DNA of 47,888 bases from Actinomadura sp. KC345 (GTDB taxonomy: Bacteria; Actinomycetota; Actinomycetes; Streptosporangiales; Streptosporangiaceae): contig NZ_SMKH01000020.1 of assembly GCF_004348515.1 (NCBI RefSeq), positions 1 through 47,888 on the forward strand, given 5' to 3'. Positions 38,431 through 46,606 of the stretch are shown here, piece after piece. Made by a program: the position numbers and the translations under genes. Every line of letters starts with the position of its first letter. Positions within the stretch are counted from its first letter, which is position 1. Below the pieces are notes generated by a model. It saw only the letters and a list, made by a program, of their open reading frames with translations. It had not been told where the DNA came from and did not search any database.

Positions 38431-38456
38431 AGGCCGCCCCGATGACGGGACGGCCT
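38431..38456 (-). terminator. Hairpin between tRNA-Thr and tRNA-Met
   Basis: Eleven-base arms (AGGCCGTCCCG on the minus strand, one G-U pair) close a TCAT-type loop just downstream of tRNA-Thr. It may end the tRNA-Thr transcript or direct processing; the 288-bp gap to tRNA-Met otherwise holds nothing recognisable. Confidence 0.55.
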
Positions 38457-38467
38457 CTGCGCTGATG

Positions 38468-38540
38468 AGCCCCTTTACGGAATCGAACCGTAGACCTTCT
38501 CCTTACCATGGAGACGCTCTGCCGACTGAGCTAAAGGGGC
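38468..38540 (-). tRNA. tRNA-Thr (GGT)
   Basis: A 73-nt cloverleaf: acceptor GCCCCTT/AAGGGGC, D-arm GCTC..GAGC, anticodon stem TCTCC/GGAGA with loop ATGGTAA (anticodon GGT), T-arm TACGG-TTCGATT-CCGTA. It lies upstream of tRNA-Met and rpmG, as in mycobacteria. Confidence 0.95.
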
Positions 38541-38561
38541 CTGCGTCGTTCGCGCAGTGAA

Positions 38562-38591
38562 ACCATACACGGACTCGGGACCACGTGCGAA
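38562..38591 (-). promoter_or_regulatory. Probable tRNA-Thr promoter
   Basis: TTCGCA (38586-38591) and TATGGT (38562-38567) are 18 bp apart on the minus strand, about 22 bp upstream of the tRNA 5' end. Both boxes deviate from consensus, so the call is moderate. Confidence 0.4.
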
Positions 38592-38676
38592 CTGGTTGAA
38601 CGGTCGTGCGCGAGGCCGGAGGAGGCGGCCCCCCGGCAGGCCGCGACCCCGGCCGGGCGGCCGACGTTTTCGCTGG

Positions 38677-39804
38677 TCAGCGCAATAGCGTCCGGGCGAT
38701 GACGAGTTGCTGGATCTGGCTCGTCCCCTCGTAGATGCGGAACAGCCTGGCGTCGCGGTAGAAGCGCTCGACGCTGACGCCGCGCATGTAGCCCATGCCG
38801 CCGAAGACCTGCACGGCGCGGTCGGCGACGCGTCCGACCATCTCGGAGCAGAAGTACTTGGCGGAGGACGGTCCGATCTTGGTGTCCTCGCCCGCGTCGT
38901 AGGCCCGTGCCGCTTCGATGACCATCGAGCGCCCCGCGTACAACTCCGCCTGCGAGTCGGCGATGAGCCCTTGGACGAGCTGGTATTCCCCGATCACGCT
39001 GCCGCCCTGGTGGCGCTCCTTCGCGTAGGCGACGGTCTCGTCCAGGATTCTCTGGGCGAGACCCACGCAGACGGCGGAGATGCTGACCCGTCCGTGGGCG
39101 AGGGACGCCATGGCGGTGCGGAAGCCCGTCCCCTCTGTCCCGACCAGGTTCCCCGCGGGGACGCGCACGCCGTCGAAGAAGACCTCGGCGGTGTGGGCTC
39201 CGCGCTGGCCCATCTTCTCGTCGGACGGGCCGATCTCCAGGCCGGCGGCGCCCTTCTCGACGAGGAACGTGGAGATTCCGCGGGAGCCTTCGCCGCCCGT
39301 CCTGGCGAAGACCATGAAGACGTCGGCCTCGGGGGCGTTGGTGATGAACCGCTTCGAGCCGCTGATCACGTAGTCGCCGCCGTCGCGGACGGCGGACGTG
39401 GTGAGCGTGCTCGGGTCGGAGCCCGCCTCGGCCTCGGTGAGCGCGAACGCCCCGACGGCCTCGCCGGACGCGAGCTTGGGCAGCCACGCGTCCTTCTGCG
39501 CGCCGGTCCCGGCGTTGACGAGGACCTGCCCGGCGATGCCGTTGCTGGTCCCGAACATGGAGCGGAACGCGGGGCTGGCGTAGCCGATCTCGAAGACCAG
39601 CCGCACCTCCTCGCTGAGCGAGAGCCCGAGGCCGCCGTACTGTTCGGGCAGCGCGTACCCGAACAGGCCCATGTCCCGGGACGTGCGCCGCAGCGGCTCC
39701 GGGATCGCGTCGGTCTCCTCGATCTCCTCCTCGCGGGGGATCACCTGGTCGCGGACGAAGCTGCGGACGGCCTTGAGCACGTCGGCGAAATCCTGAGGCT
39801 CCAT
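38677..39804 (-). CDS. Acyl-CoA dehydrogenase
   Basis: 375 residues from ATG. The N-terminal helical domain, the middle beta domain with the FAD signature AFALTEAEAGSDPSTL and GSKRFITNAPEADVFMV, and the C-terminal helical domain with FGGMGYMRGVSVERFYRD are all present. The catalytic base is in RIYEGTSQIQQ (Glu, about residue 362). It oxidises acyl-CoA to enoyl-CoA with electrons passed to ETF; chain length cannot be told. A 10-bp palindrome ATTCTAGAAT overlaps the region just before the start and could be both a -10 box and an operator. Confidence 0.93.
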   Translation of the reverse strand: MEPQDFADVLKAVRSFVRDQVIPREEEIEETDAIPEPLRRTSRDMGLFGYALPEQYGGLGLSLSEEVRLVFEIGYASPAFRSMFGTSNGIAGQVLVNAGTGAQKDAWLPKLASGEAVGAFALTEAEAGSDPSTLTTSAVRDGGDYVISGSKRFITNAPEADVFMVFARTGGEGSRGISTFLVEKGAAGLEIGPSDEKMGQRGAHTAEVFFDGVRVPAGNLVGTEGTGFRTAMASLAHGRVSISAVCVGLAQRILDETVAYAKERHQGGSVIGEYQLVQGLIADSQAELYAGRSMVIEAARAYDAGEDTKIGPSSAKYFCSEMVGRVADRAVQVFGGMGYMRGVSVERFYRDARLFRIYEGTSQIQQLVIARTLLR

Positions 39805-39852
39805 GGCCTCATTCTAGAATCAGATTCCAGGATGAAGGGAGTGAAACCGGCG

Positions 39853-40590
39853 CTAGAACCGGACGAGGACGGCGGTGGCGTCGTCGTACCGCTTCCCCCG
39901 CGCCGCGGTCGCGGACGCCTCCGCCTGCCGGGTGCGCCTCACGAGTTCCCGCGGCCCCTCCTCGTCCAGCAGCCGGAGCAGGTCGTCCCAGCCCATCCGC
40001 CCGAACCGCTCCACCAGCCTGGACGCGCCGTCGCTCAGCACCGCCGCCCGCCTCAGCCCCTCGACCGGCACCTCACCGGTCAGCCCTTCGTAGGCGGCCT
40101 CCGGTTTCGTGCTCGCCACCCAGAAGCCGCCCGGGGCGTTGCGCGAACTCCGCACGCCCTCCAGCGTGTAGCTCGGCAGGTGGTCGACACGGTCGTCGCG
40201 GAAGACCCTGACCTCGCCGACGTCCATCACGATCGGTGAATCGGCCAGGACGAACCACTCCACCGCCGCGCCGCGCCGCCGGAGCAGCGAGACCGTCGCC
40301 GACGGGCTGTCCGGGTTCTCCAGATCGCACGTCCCCGTGTGCCCCTCCCCGGTCACCTTGATCGCCTCCGCCACCAGGTCGGGGAGCGGCTGGCCGTCCT
40401 CCAGCGCCAGCAGCGCCGCGATCCGGCCGCCGAGCCTGCGCACCAGCCACGCCGGATCGTGCCGGCACCCGCTGTCCACCCCCGCCGGGGCCGTGGCGCC
40501 GTCCAGCAGCACGACCCATCCGGGGCCCGCCGCCACGAAGTCCTCGTTCTCCCGGCCGGGAGTCGCCTCACTCACATAACTCACCTGCAC
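39853..40590 (-). CDS. PP2C-type serine/threonine phosphatase-like protein
   Basis: About 245 residues from GTG; GTGs 6 and 15 nt downstream are possible starts. Metal-binding PP2C motifs are visible: GRENEDFVAAG (Asp in NED), WVVLLDGAT (LDGA), AVLSDGAS (SDGA) and KRYDDATAVLV (DD near the C-terminus). It resembles stand-alone actinobacterial PP2C-like proteins rather than the RsbU type. It is divergent from the stressosome cassette, sharing a 270-bp gap, and may act on one of its phosphoproteins; that link is contextual only. Confidence 0.78.
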   Translation of the reverse strand: MQVSYVSEATPGRENEDFVAAGPGWVVLLDGATAPAGVDSGCRHDPAWLVRRLGGRIAALLALEDGQPLPDLVAEAIKVTGEGHTGTCDLENPDSPSATVSLLRRRGAAVEWFVLADSPIVMDVGEVRVFRDDRVDHLPSYTLEGVRSSRNAPGGFWVASTKPEAAYEGLTGEVPVEGLRRAAVLSDGASRLVERFGRMGWDDLLRLLDEEGPRELVRRTRQAEASATAARGKRYDDATAVLVRF

Positions 40591-40746
40591 GGAGGCAGGT
40601 CTACCCCCTGAACCGCCCCGCCGGTGACCGGTAGAACAAAACCTCACCTTCGGTCCACATCGGAACGCGCGGCGGGGGAAGGAAGAGTGAGGCGCCGCAC
40701 GGGCCACGGCAGGGTCCGACATGCCCGGCTTGGGTGCGGAATGCGA

Positions 40747-40762
40747 CGTCTCTGACGAGACG
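40747..40762. promoter_or_regulatory. Inverted repeat CGTCTC-TGAC-GAGACG in the stressosome promoter region
   Basis: A perfect 6-bp inverted repeat with a 4-bp centre lies just upstream of a -10-like TAATGT (40770-40775) on the plus strand and about 100 bp before the RsbR-like start. It occupies the place of the -35 box, where no consensus is visible, so an activator or alternative sigma factor may be used. Confidence 0.4.
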
Positions 40763-40781
40763 GCCGGTCTAATGTTGCACC

Positions 40782-40874
40782 ATGGCAAATATTCACCCCT
40801 CGCCGGAAAGACGCACTCGCGGCTGCTTTCCGGGCGGACAAGGCATAGACGGGAGCATTGACGATGAGCGGTGA
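40782..40874 (+). CDS. Possible 30-codon leader ORF overlapping the RsbR-like start
   Basis: An ATG about 7 nt after the -10-like TAATGT opens a 30-residue frame (MANIHPSPERRTRGCF...) whose TGA lies 8 bases inside the RsbR-like gene, in another frame. If transcription starts at the predicted point the frame would be leaderless. Translation through it would deliver ribosomes to the real start, giving coupling. It may equally be chance. Confidence 0.25.
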   Translation: MANIHPSPERRTRGCFPGGQGIDGSIDDER

Positions 40875-41697
40875 CACAGGGGAGGAACGGGTCGCCGACC
40901 TGCTGCGCTCGCGGCGCGACGCCGTGCTCGACCGCTGGGTGGAACTGGTCACCGAAGGAGTCCGCGGCCGCATCACCGAGCGCGAGGTGCGAACGGAGCT
41001 GACCGAGCTGTACGGCCTTGTCGAGCGCGCCATCACCGGCGACGGCACCGCGTCCGGCGAACTGCGGGCGGCGCTGGCGGAGGTCTCCCGGAGCCGCGCC
41101 CGCCAGGGCTTCAGCCCCAGCGAGACCGCGATCGGCGTGTTCTCGCTCAAGCGGGCCGTACACGAACGGCTTCGGGCCTCCGGCGGGGACGGGGCGAACG
41201 CCGGGTTCAGCGAGTTCTCCGCCTACATCGACGACCTCGGGCTTACGACCTTCGAGGCGTACGTGGCCACCCGCGAGCAGGTCATCTCCGACCAGGCCGC
41301 GCAACTGCTGGAGCTCTCCACGCCGGTCGTGAAGATGTGGGAGGGCATCCTCGGCGTCCCCCTCGTCGGCACCCTGGACTCGGCCCGCACCCAGGTCGTG
41401 ATGGAGACGATGCTGCAGATGCTCGCCGACACGGGTTCGCGGTTCGCCGTGATCGACATCACCGGGGTGGCGGCGGTCGACACCCAGGTCGCGCAGCACC
41501 TGCTGAAGACGGCGATGGCGGCACGGCTGATGGGCGCCGAATGCATAATCTCGGGCATCCGGCCGCAGATCGCGCACACGATCGCGGCCCTCGGCATCGA
41601 GTTCGGCGACATCGTCACCAAGGCGTCGCTGGCCGACGCGCTGGCCCACGCGATGCGGGGCCTCGACCTGCGGGTCGTGAGGGGGACGGACGCGTGA
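40864..41697 (+). CDS. rsbR: RsbR-like stressosome co-antagonist (N-terminal sensor + STAS)
   Basis: 277 residues from ATG 9 nt after GGGAG. Residues about 5-150 form an all-helical RsbRD-type N-terminal domain (LLRSRRDAVLDRWVELVTEG) with no haem or flavin motif. The C-terminal STAS domain (about 155-275) has FAVIDITGVAAVDTQVAQHL and ECIISGIRPQIAHTIAALGI. The threonines in DIT, VDT and AHT lie in the segments phosphorylated by RsbT in Bacillus RsbR. It forms the stressosome scaffold with RsbS and binds RsbT. First gene of the cassette; the next start overlaps its stop by 4 nt. Confidence 0.9.
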   Translation: MSGDTGEERVADLLRSRRDAVLDRWVELVTEGVRGRITEREVRTELTELYGLVERAITGDGTASGELRAALAEVSRSRARQGFSPSETAIGVFSLKRAVHERLRASGGDGANAGFSEFSAYIDDLGLTTFEAYVATREQVISDQAAQLLELSTPVVKMWEGILGVPLVGTLDSARTQVVMETMLQMLADTGSRFAVIDITGVAAVDTQVAQHLLKTAMAARLMGAECIISGIRPQIAHTIAALGIEFGDIVTKASLADALAHAMRGLDLRVVRGTDA

Positions 41698-42059
41698 ACG
41701 AACGGGTGCCGATCCTCAGAATCGGGCGGTTCCTCCTGGTGTCGATACAGATCGACCTTGAGGATCAGACCGTCCTCAGGCTCCAGGAGGAGCTGGCCGA
41801 GGAGATCGTCAGAAGCGGTGCCCGCGGTGTGATCATCGACATCTCGGCGATCGACATCGTCGACTCGTTCATCGGCCGGACGTTCTCCACCATCGCCTCG
41901 ATGTCGCGGCTGATGGACGCGGCGACCGTGGTCGTCGGGATGCGCCCCGCCGTCGCGATCACGCTGGTCGAACTCGGGCTGTCACTGGACGGCGTCCGCA
42001 CGGCACTGGACCTGGAGCAGGGGATGAGCCTGCTAGAGGCGACGCTGGACGGCCGATGA
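41694..42059 (+). CDS. rsbS: RsbS-like STAS antagonist
   Basis: 121 residues from GTG (GTGA overlap with rsbR). It is a single STAS domain: VPILRIGRFLLVSIQIDLED, VIIDISAIDIVDSFIGR and VVVGMRPAVAITLVELG. The serine in VDSFIGR (Ser58) matches the site phosphorylated by RsbT in Bacillus (Ser59). Phosphorylation releases RsbT from the stressosome. Length is typical. Followed by rsbT with ATGA overlap. Confidence 0.93.
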   Translation: MNERVPILRIGRFLLVSIQIDLEDQTVLRLQEELAEEIVRSGARGVIIDISAIDIVDSFIGRTFSTIASMSRLMDAATVVVGMRPAVAITLVELGLSLDGVRTALDLEQGMSLLEATLDGR

Positions 42060-42466
42060 CCACGCCGGCCGCCGGCGAGGTCCGCATCGCCTCCAACGAG
42101 GACGTCGTCCGCGCGCGGCAGCTCGTGCGGAACGCCGCGTCCGAGGCCGGGCTGTCGCTCGTCGACCAGACCAAGGTCATCACCGCGGCCAGCGAGCTGG
42201 CCCGCAACACGCTGGTGCACGGCGGGGGCGGCTCCGTCCAGGTCGAGCGGACCGTGGACGCCCGCGGCCGGACGGGTCTCCGCATCGTCTTCACCGACGA
42301 CGGGCCCGGCATCCCCGACATCGAGCAGGCCATGGCCGACGGATGGACCACCGGCGACGGCCTCGGCCTCGGCCTGTCCGGCGCCCGCCGCCTCACCGAC
42401 GAGTTCGAGCTGGAGAGCGGCCCCGGCAAGGGCACCCGGGTGGCGGTGGTCAAGTGGATCCACTGA
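42056..42466 (+). CDS. rsbT: RsbT-like serine/threonine switch kinase
   Basis: 136 residues, GHKL fold. The N-box is ELARNTLVHG (Asn51), the G1 box DDGPGI (about 81-86), and the glycine lid DGLGLGLSGARRL (about 101-113). It phosphorylates RsbS and RsbR and, when free, activates a downstream output, which in Bacillus is the RsbU phosphatase. Here the response regulator at the end of the cassette has an RsbU-like PP2C domain, but RsbU's RsbT-binding N-terminal domain is not evident in it. Overlaps both neighbours. Confidence 0.93.
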   Translation: MTTPAAGEVRIASNEDVVRARQLVRNAASEAGLSLVDQTKVITAASELARNTLVHGGGGSVQVERTVDARGRTGLRIVFTDDGPGIPDIEQAMADGWTTGDGLGLGLSGARRLTDEFELESGPGKGTRVAVVKWIH

Positions 42467-43509
42467 CCGCACCCGAGTGGACGGCCAGCCCGCTCGCGGA
42501 CGAGTCGAGATGGTTGCGGGCCGAGGAGCCCAGCTCCGCCGCCGGTGCGCGGCGCGAGGCCACCGCGCTCGCCGAACGGCTCGGATTCGCCGGGCAACGG
42601 CTCGGCCAGGTCCAGCTCGTGGCCACGGAGGCCGCCACCAACCTCGTCAAGCACGCCGAGCGTGGCGAGATGCTGGTGCGGATCGTCCGCAACGGCCGCA
42701 CCGCCTCCCTGGAGATCGTCTGCCTCGACCGCGGTCCCGGCATCGCCGACGTGCCCCGCTCGCGCCTGGGCGGGTACTCGACCAGCGGCACGCTGGGCCT
42801 CGGGCTCGGCGCGATCGAGCGGCTCGCCGACCAGAGCGGGCTGCATTCCCTCCCCCGGGCCGGCACGACCCTGTTCGCCCGTTTCCGGCAGCCGGGCGAG
42901 GAGCCCGGGCAGGCCGCGCCCGAACCACCGTTCGCCGGGCTGACCCGGCCGATCGACGGCGAGCGGGAGTCCGGCGACGCCTACACGGCGATCGCCGCGG
43001 ACGGCACGGTGTACGCGATGCTCTGCGACGGTCTCGGGCACGGCGCGCTGGCGGCGACCGCCTCGCAGGAGGCCGTCCGGGCGACGCGGAACACCCCGCT
43101 GCCGGCGCGGCCCGCCGAGATCCTGGAGCGGATCCACCTGCGGCTGCGCCCCACCCGGGGCGGCGCGGTCGCCGTCGCGGCGATCGACCCGGACGCCGGA
43201 CGGGTGCGCTACGCCGGGCTCGGCAACATCGCCGGCTGGATCCTCCACCCGGGCGGCCGGACCGGGATGATCTCGGTCCCCGGCATCGCCGGCACGCGGG
43301 CGCGCCTGCGTGAACACGACTACGACCTGCCGCCCGGAGGGGCCGTGGTGATGCACTCCGACGGCCTGACCGACCGCTGGGACCCCGCCCGCCGGCCGCC
43401 ACCGTCCGGCGGCGACCCGCTGCTGATCGCGGCGATCCTGCTGCGCGACGCCGGACTACGGCACGATGACCGTTCCGTGCTCGTGGTGACCGCTCCCGGA
43501 GGGCTGTGA
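42454..43509 (+). CDS. Fused GHKL anti-sigma-type kinase and RsbX-like PP2C phosphatase
   Basis: 351 residues from GTG, 13 nt inside the end of rsbT. The N-terminal half is a second RsbT/RsbW-like ATPase with N-box ATEAATNLVKH (Asn63), G1 LDRGPGIADV and lid GTLGLGLGAIERL. The C-terminal half is a SpoIIE/RsbX-type PP2C domain with ESGDAYTAI, AMLCDGLGHGALA, VMHSDGLTDRWD and HDDRSVLVV. In Bacillus, RsbX is a separate phosphatase that resets RsbS and RsbR. Fusion puts kinase and phosphatase in one chain, so it may set the phosphorylation level in both directions. The target is inferred from position. Confidence 0.85.
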   Translation: MDPLTAPEWTASPLADESRWLRAEEPSSAAGARREATALAERLGFAGQRLGQVQLVATEAATNLVKHAERGEMLVRIVRNGRTASLEIVCLDRGPGIADVPRSRLGGYSTSGTLGLGLGAIERLADQSGLHSLPRAGTTLFARFRQPGEEPGQAAPEPPFAGLTRPIDGERESGDAYTAIAADGTVYAMLCDGLGHGALAATASQEAVRATRNTPLPARPAEILERIHLRLRPTRGGAVAVAAIDPDAGRVRYAGLGNIAGWILHPGGRTGMISVPGIAGTRARLREHDYDLPPGGAVVMHSDGLTDRWDPARRPPPSGGDPLLIAAILLRDAGLRHDDRSVLVVTAPGGL

Positions 43510-44951
43510 CGGGCATGCGCGACGATCTGGTGAGGATCGAGATCAGTGAGGCGGCGGGCGTGTTCGCCGTCCGGCAGACCGGGCGGCAGGCCGCCGCCGC
43601 GCTGCACCTCACCGTCCACGACCAGGTCAGGGTGGCCACCGCGCTCAGCGAGATCGGGCGGGAGTTGTTCTCCCATTCCGGTGGGGCCACGGCCGCCTTC
43701 ATGCTGGACCGGGACGGGGAGCCCGCGCTGGTGATCGAGTTCGACAGCAAGAAACGTCCCGGGGCGGAGGTCCCCCGGGAGGGCATCCAAGCCGCCACAC
43801 GGCTGGTGGACCACGTCGAGGAGGACGGAACCGGGGACCGCCCTCTCATCCGGGTCCGCAAGAACCTCCCGGCCGCCGCGGCCCAGGTCACGGCCGTCGA
43901 ACTGGCCCGACTGCGCACGAGGCTGCGGGGCCTGTATCCCGTCTCGGCGCTGGAGGAGCTGCGCACGCAGAACGCCGAGCTGATCGACGCACTGGAGGAG
44001 GCGCGGCGCAAGCGCGAGGAACTCCGGCTCCTCAACGCCGAGCTGGAAGAGACCAACCACGGCGTGATGGCGCTTTACACGGAGCTTTCCGACGAGCTGG
44101 AGAAGACCAACCGGGGCGTCGTGGCGCTGTACGCGGAACTGGATGAGAAGACCGACCAGCTCCGTGAGGCCGGCGAGGCCAAGAACCGCTTCTGGGCCTC
44201 CATCAGCCACGAACTGCGCACCCCCGTCAACTCGATCATCGGCCTGGCCCGGCTGCTGCTCGATCCCGGCGCGGACCCACTCCACGACGAGCAGCGGCGG
44301 CAGATCTCGCTGATCAACGACACCGGCATGACCTTGCTGTCCCTGGTGAACGAGCTGCTGGACATGGCCAAGGCCGAACGGGGCCACCTGGAACCGCAGC
44401 CGGCCGCGGCGGACACGGGTGCGCTGATGAGGCAACTGTCGGCGCTCCTGGCGCCCATGGCGAAACGGAGCGGCCCGGAACTGGTGGTGGACGCCGCCGG
44501 CACGCCGCCCGTCCTGGTCACCGACGAGGTGATGCTGACACGGGTGCTGCGCAACCTTCTGGTCAACGGGCTGAAGTTCACCGATGACGGCGAGGTGCGG
44601 CTGACCGCCCGATCCGTAGGGGATCGCGTGGAGTTCACCGTCCGCGACACCGGCCGCGGCATCCCGCCCGACGACCTGGAACGGGTCTTCGAGGAGTTCT
44701 ACCAGGTGCCCGACGTCAAGACGGAGGGGACCGGGCTCGGCCTCCCCTACGCCCGGCACCTCGCGCGGCTGCTCGGCGGCGACCTCACCCTGGACAGCGC
44801 CGTCGGCGAGGGCACGACGGCCACGCTGTGGCTGCCGAAGCGGCCGCCCCCGCCCGACGAACACGCCGCCACGCCCGACGAACACCGCAAGACCCGGCCG
44901 CCCGAGAATCGGGGCGCCACCGGAGGACCGCAGACCCGGGAGGAGCGATGA
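43506..44951 (+). CDS. Sensor histidine kinase with degenerate GHKL N-terminus and repeated coiled coil
   Basis: 481 residues from GTG (4-nt overlap); ATG 9 nt downstream is an alternative. There is no membrane helix, so it is cytoplasmic. Residues 1-80 resemble half of an RsbT-like fold (ATALSEIGRELF) without the glycine boxes. A coiled coil (about 145-225) contains two similar units, TNHGVMALYTELSDELE and TNRGVVALYAELDEK, a conserved signal helix of such kinases. HisKA follows with FWASISHELRTPVNS (His235), then the ATPase with RNLLVNGLKF, DTGRGIPPDD and GTGLGLPYARH. The tail is charged and disordered. The likely partner is the REC protein encoded next. Confidence 0.92.
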   Translation: MTGMRDDLVRIEISEAAGVFAVRQTGRQAAAALHLTVHDQVRVATALSEIGRELFSHSGGATAAFMLDRDGEPALVIEFDSKKRPGAEVPREGIQAATRLVDHVEEDGTGDRPLIRVRKNLPAAAAQVTAVELARLRTRLRGLYPVSALEELRTQNAELIDALEEARRKREELRLLNAELEETNHGVMALYTELSDELEKTNRGVVALYAELDEKTDQLREAGEAKNRFWASISHELRTPVNSIIGLARLLLDPGADPLHDEQRRQISLINDTGMTLLSLVNELLDMAKAERGHLEPQPAAADTGALMRQLSALLAPMAKRSGPELVVDAAGTPPVLVTDEVMLTRVLRNLLVNGLKFTDDGEVRLTARSVGDRVEFTVRDTGRGIPPDDLERVFEEFYQVPDVKTEGTGLGLPYARHLARLLGGDLTLDSAVGEGTTATLWLPKRPPPPDEHAATPDEHRKTRPPENRGATGGPQTREER

Positions 44952-46525
44952 CGGATCGCGAGCATTGCACCGCGCTGGTAGTCGACGACAACGACACCAA
45001 GCGGTACATCATCGCCAACTGGCTGCAGCGGGCCGGCCACACCGTCGTGGACGCCACGAACGCCACCGAAGCCTGGCAGCGGCTCGCCGAACACGACGTG
45101 AACCTGATCGTTCTGGACGTCAAGCTGCCCGACGTGAGCGGCATCGAGGTGAGCGCGCAGCTCAAGGCCGACCCGGAGACCGCCTCCGTGCCCGTCATCC
45201 AGATCTCGGCCTGGGCCGTGGAGTCCACCGACCGCACGCGCGGGCTCCGGCAAGGCGCCGACGCCTACCTCACCGACCCGATCGACCCGGACGAGTTCCT
45301 CGCGACGGTCGAGTCGGTCCTGCGCTACTCCCGGGCCCGGGTACGGGCCGAGCGGATGGCCGAGCGGATGGCCGCGTTCACCCGCACGTCCCTCGCCATC
45401 AACGCGGCCGAGACCTTCGAGGAGTTGACGATGGTCGCGGCGCGCGGCGCCTTCGAGATCTTCGGCGAGCCCGCCTCCGTTCTCGTCCTGCCTCCGGACG
45501 GGCGTCCCCGGCGCGCGGTCACACTGGACGGCACCCCCGAGCAGCGCACGAGCCCTGCCGGGGTGTTCGACCGGCTCCCAGCCCTGCTGAGACTCGGCGA
45601 CGAGGCCGGGACGGACACCGCCTTCGTGGCGGCGGACCGGTGGAGGTCGGTGCTGCCCGACGCGGTCGCCCACGGCGACGTGGCCGTGGTGATGTCACGA
45701 TCCAAACGGGAGGGCCCGCCGGTCTGCATCGGCATCGAGGCCGTCGGAGAGCCGGACGACGTGGACCTCAACGTCCTCCGCCAGCTCGGGCAGGCGCTCG
45801 CCCTGGCGATGGGAGCCCTGCGGTCCTTCACCGAGCAGCGCCTGATCTCGCTGACCCTGCAGCGCAGCCTGCTTCCCTCGGAGCACCCGTCCGTCCCCGG
45901 CTGGACGTTCTCGGTCCGCTACGAGCCCGCCAGCGAGCAGGCGGAGGTGGGCGGCGACTTCTACGAGGTCATCGACCGCGGCGACCACGTGCTGGTCGCG
46001 ATCGGCGACGTGCAGGGCCACTCCCTGCACGCCGCCACGGTGATGGCGGAGATCCGGCACGCGCTGCGCGCATTCGCCGAAGAGGGCCACGACGCCGTCA
46101 TGATCCTCCGGCTCCTGAACGGCGTCATGCTCCGCTACCACGACGACCAGACCGTCACGATGTGCCTGATGACCCTGGACCCTCGCACCGGGTCCCTCCA
46201 GGTCGCCAACGCCGGCCACCTCGCCCCGCTGTACGTCGCCGGCGGCGAGGCCCACTACGGCACGGGCGGCGGCGTCCTGCTCGGCTTCCCGACGGACCGC
46301 GTGGCGATCGAGGAGGCCGAGGTCCCGCCCGGCGGCACGGTCGTCCTGATCACCGACGGACTGATCGAGGACCGCGGCATTCCCCTGTCGGAGAACCTCG
46401 AACGCCTGCGCACCATCGCCATTCCCGTCGACGACGACCTGGAACGGTACAGCGACCGCCTGATCGCCGAGTTCGGCCACCGGGAAGACGACGTGGCCCT
46501 GATCGCCCTCCGGCGCTCCCGCTGA
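44948..46525 (+). CDS. Response regulator with REC, GAF-like and PP2C/SpoIIE (RsbU-like) domains
   Basis: 525 residues from ATG overlapping the kinase stop (ATGA). REC domain at 1-120 with acidic pocket VVDDND and phospho-acceptor Asp57 (IVLDVKLPD); the usual switch Lys is replaced by Asp110 in YLTDP. A GAF-like domain (about 140-300) follows. The PP2C domain (about 320-525) has VGGDFYEVI, AIGDVQGHS, NAGHLAPL, LITDGLIEDR and EDDVALIAL. It would dephosphorylate an RsbV-type anti-anti-sigma when activated. No such target lies in the window. It ends the coupled cassette. Confidence 0.93.
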   Translation: MTDREHCTALVVDDNDTKRYIIANWLQRAGHTVVDATNATEAWQRLAEHDVNLIVLDVKLPDVSGIEVSAQLKADPETASVPVIQISAWAVESTDRTRGLRQGADAYLTDPIDPDEFLATVESVLRYSRARVRAERMAERMAAFTRTSLAINAAETFEELTMVAARGAFEIFGEPASVLVLPPDGRPRRAVTLDGTPEQRTSPAGVFDRLPALLRLGDEAGTDTAFVAADRWRSVLPDAVAHGDVAVVMSRSKREGPPVCIGIEAVGEPDDVDLNVLRQLGQALALAMGALRSFTEQRLISLTLQRSLLPSEHPSVPGWTFSVRYEPASEQAEVGGDFYEVIDRGDHVLVAIGDVQGHSLHAATVMAEIRHALRAFAEEGHDAVMILRLLNGVMLRYHDDQTVTMCLMTLDPRTGSLQVANAGHLAPLYVAGGEAHYGTGGGVLLGFPTDRVAIEEAEVPPGGTVVLITDGLIEDRGIPLSENLERLRTIAIPVDDDLERYSDRLIAEFGHREDDVALIALRRSR

Positions 46526-46606
46526 CCCCGGCCCAGGCGCCCCTTGCCGACCTCGTCGCCGGGTGTCAGGGTGAGGGCGAGGCCGGACCATGCGGAGTGA
46601 TGGCTG

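Noticed and set aside
40591..41649. Long upstream extension of the divergent PP2C-like frame across the rsbR-like gene
   Set aside because: It runs antisense to a clear STAS protein and lacks any domain; the PP2C domain starts near 40590.
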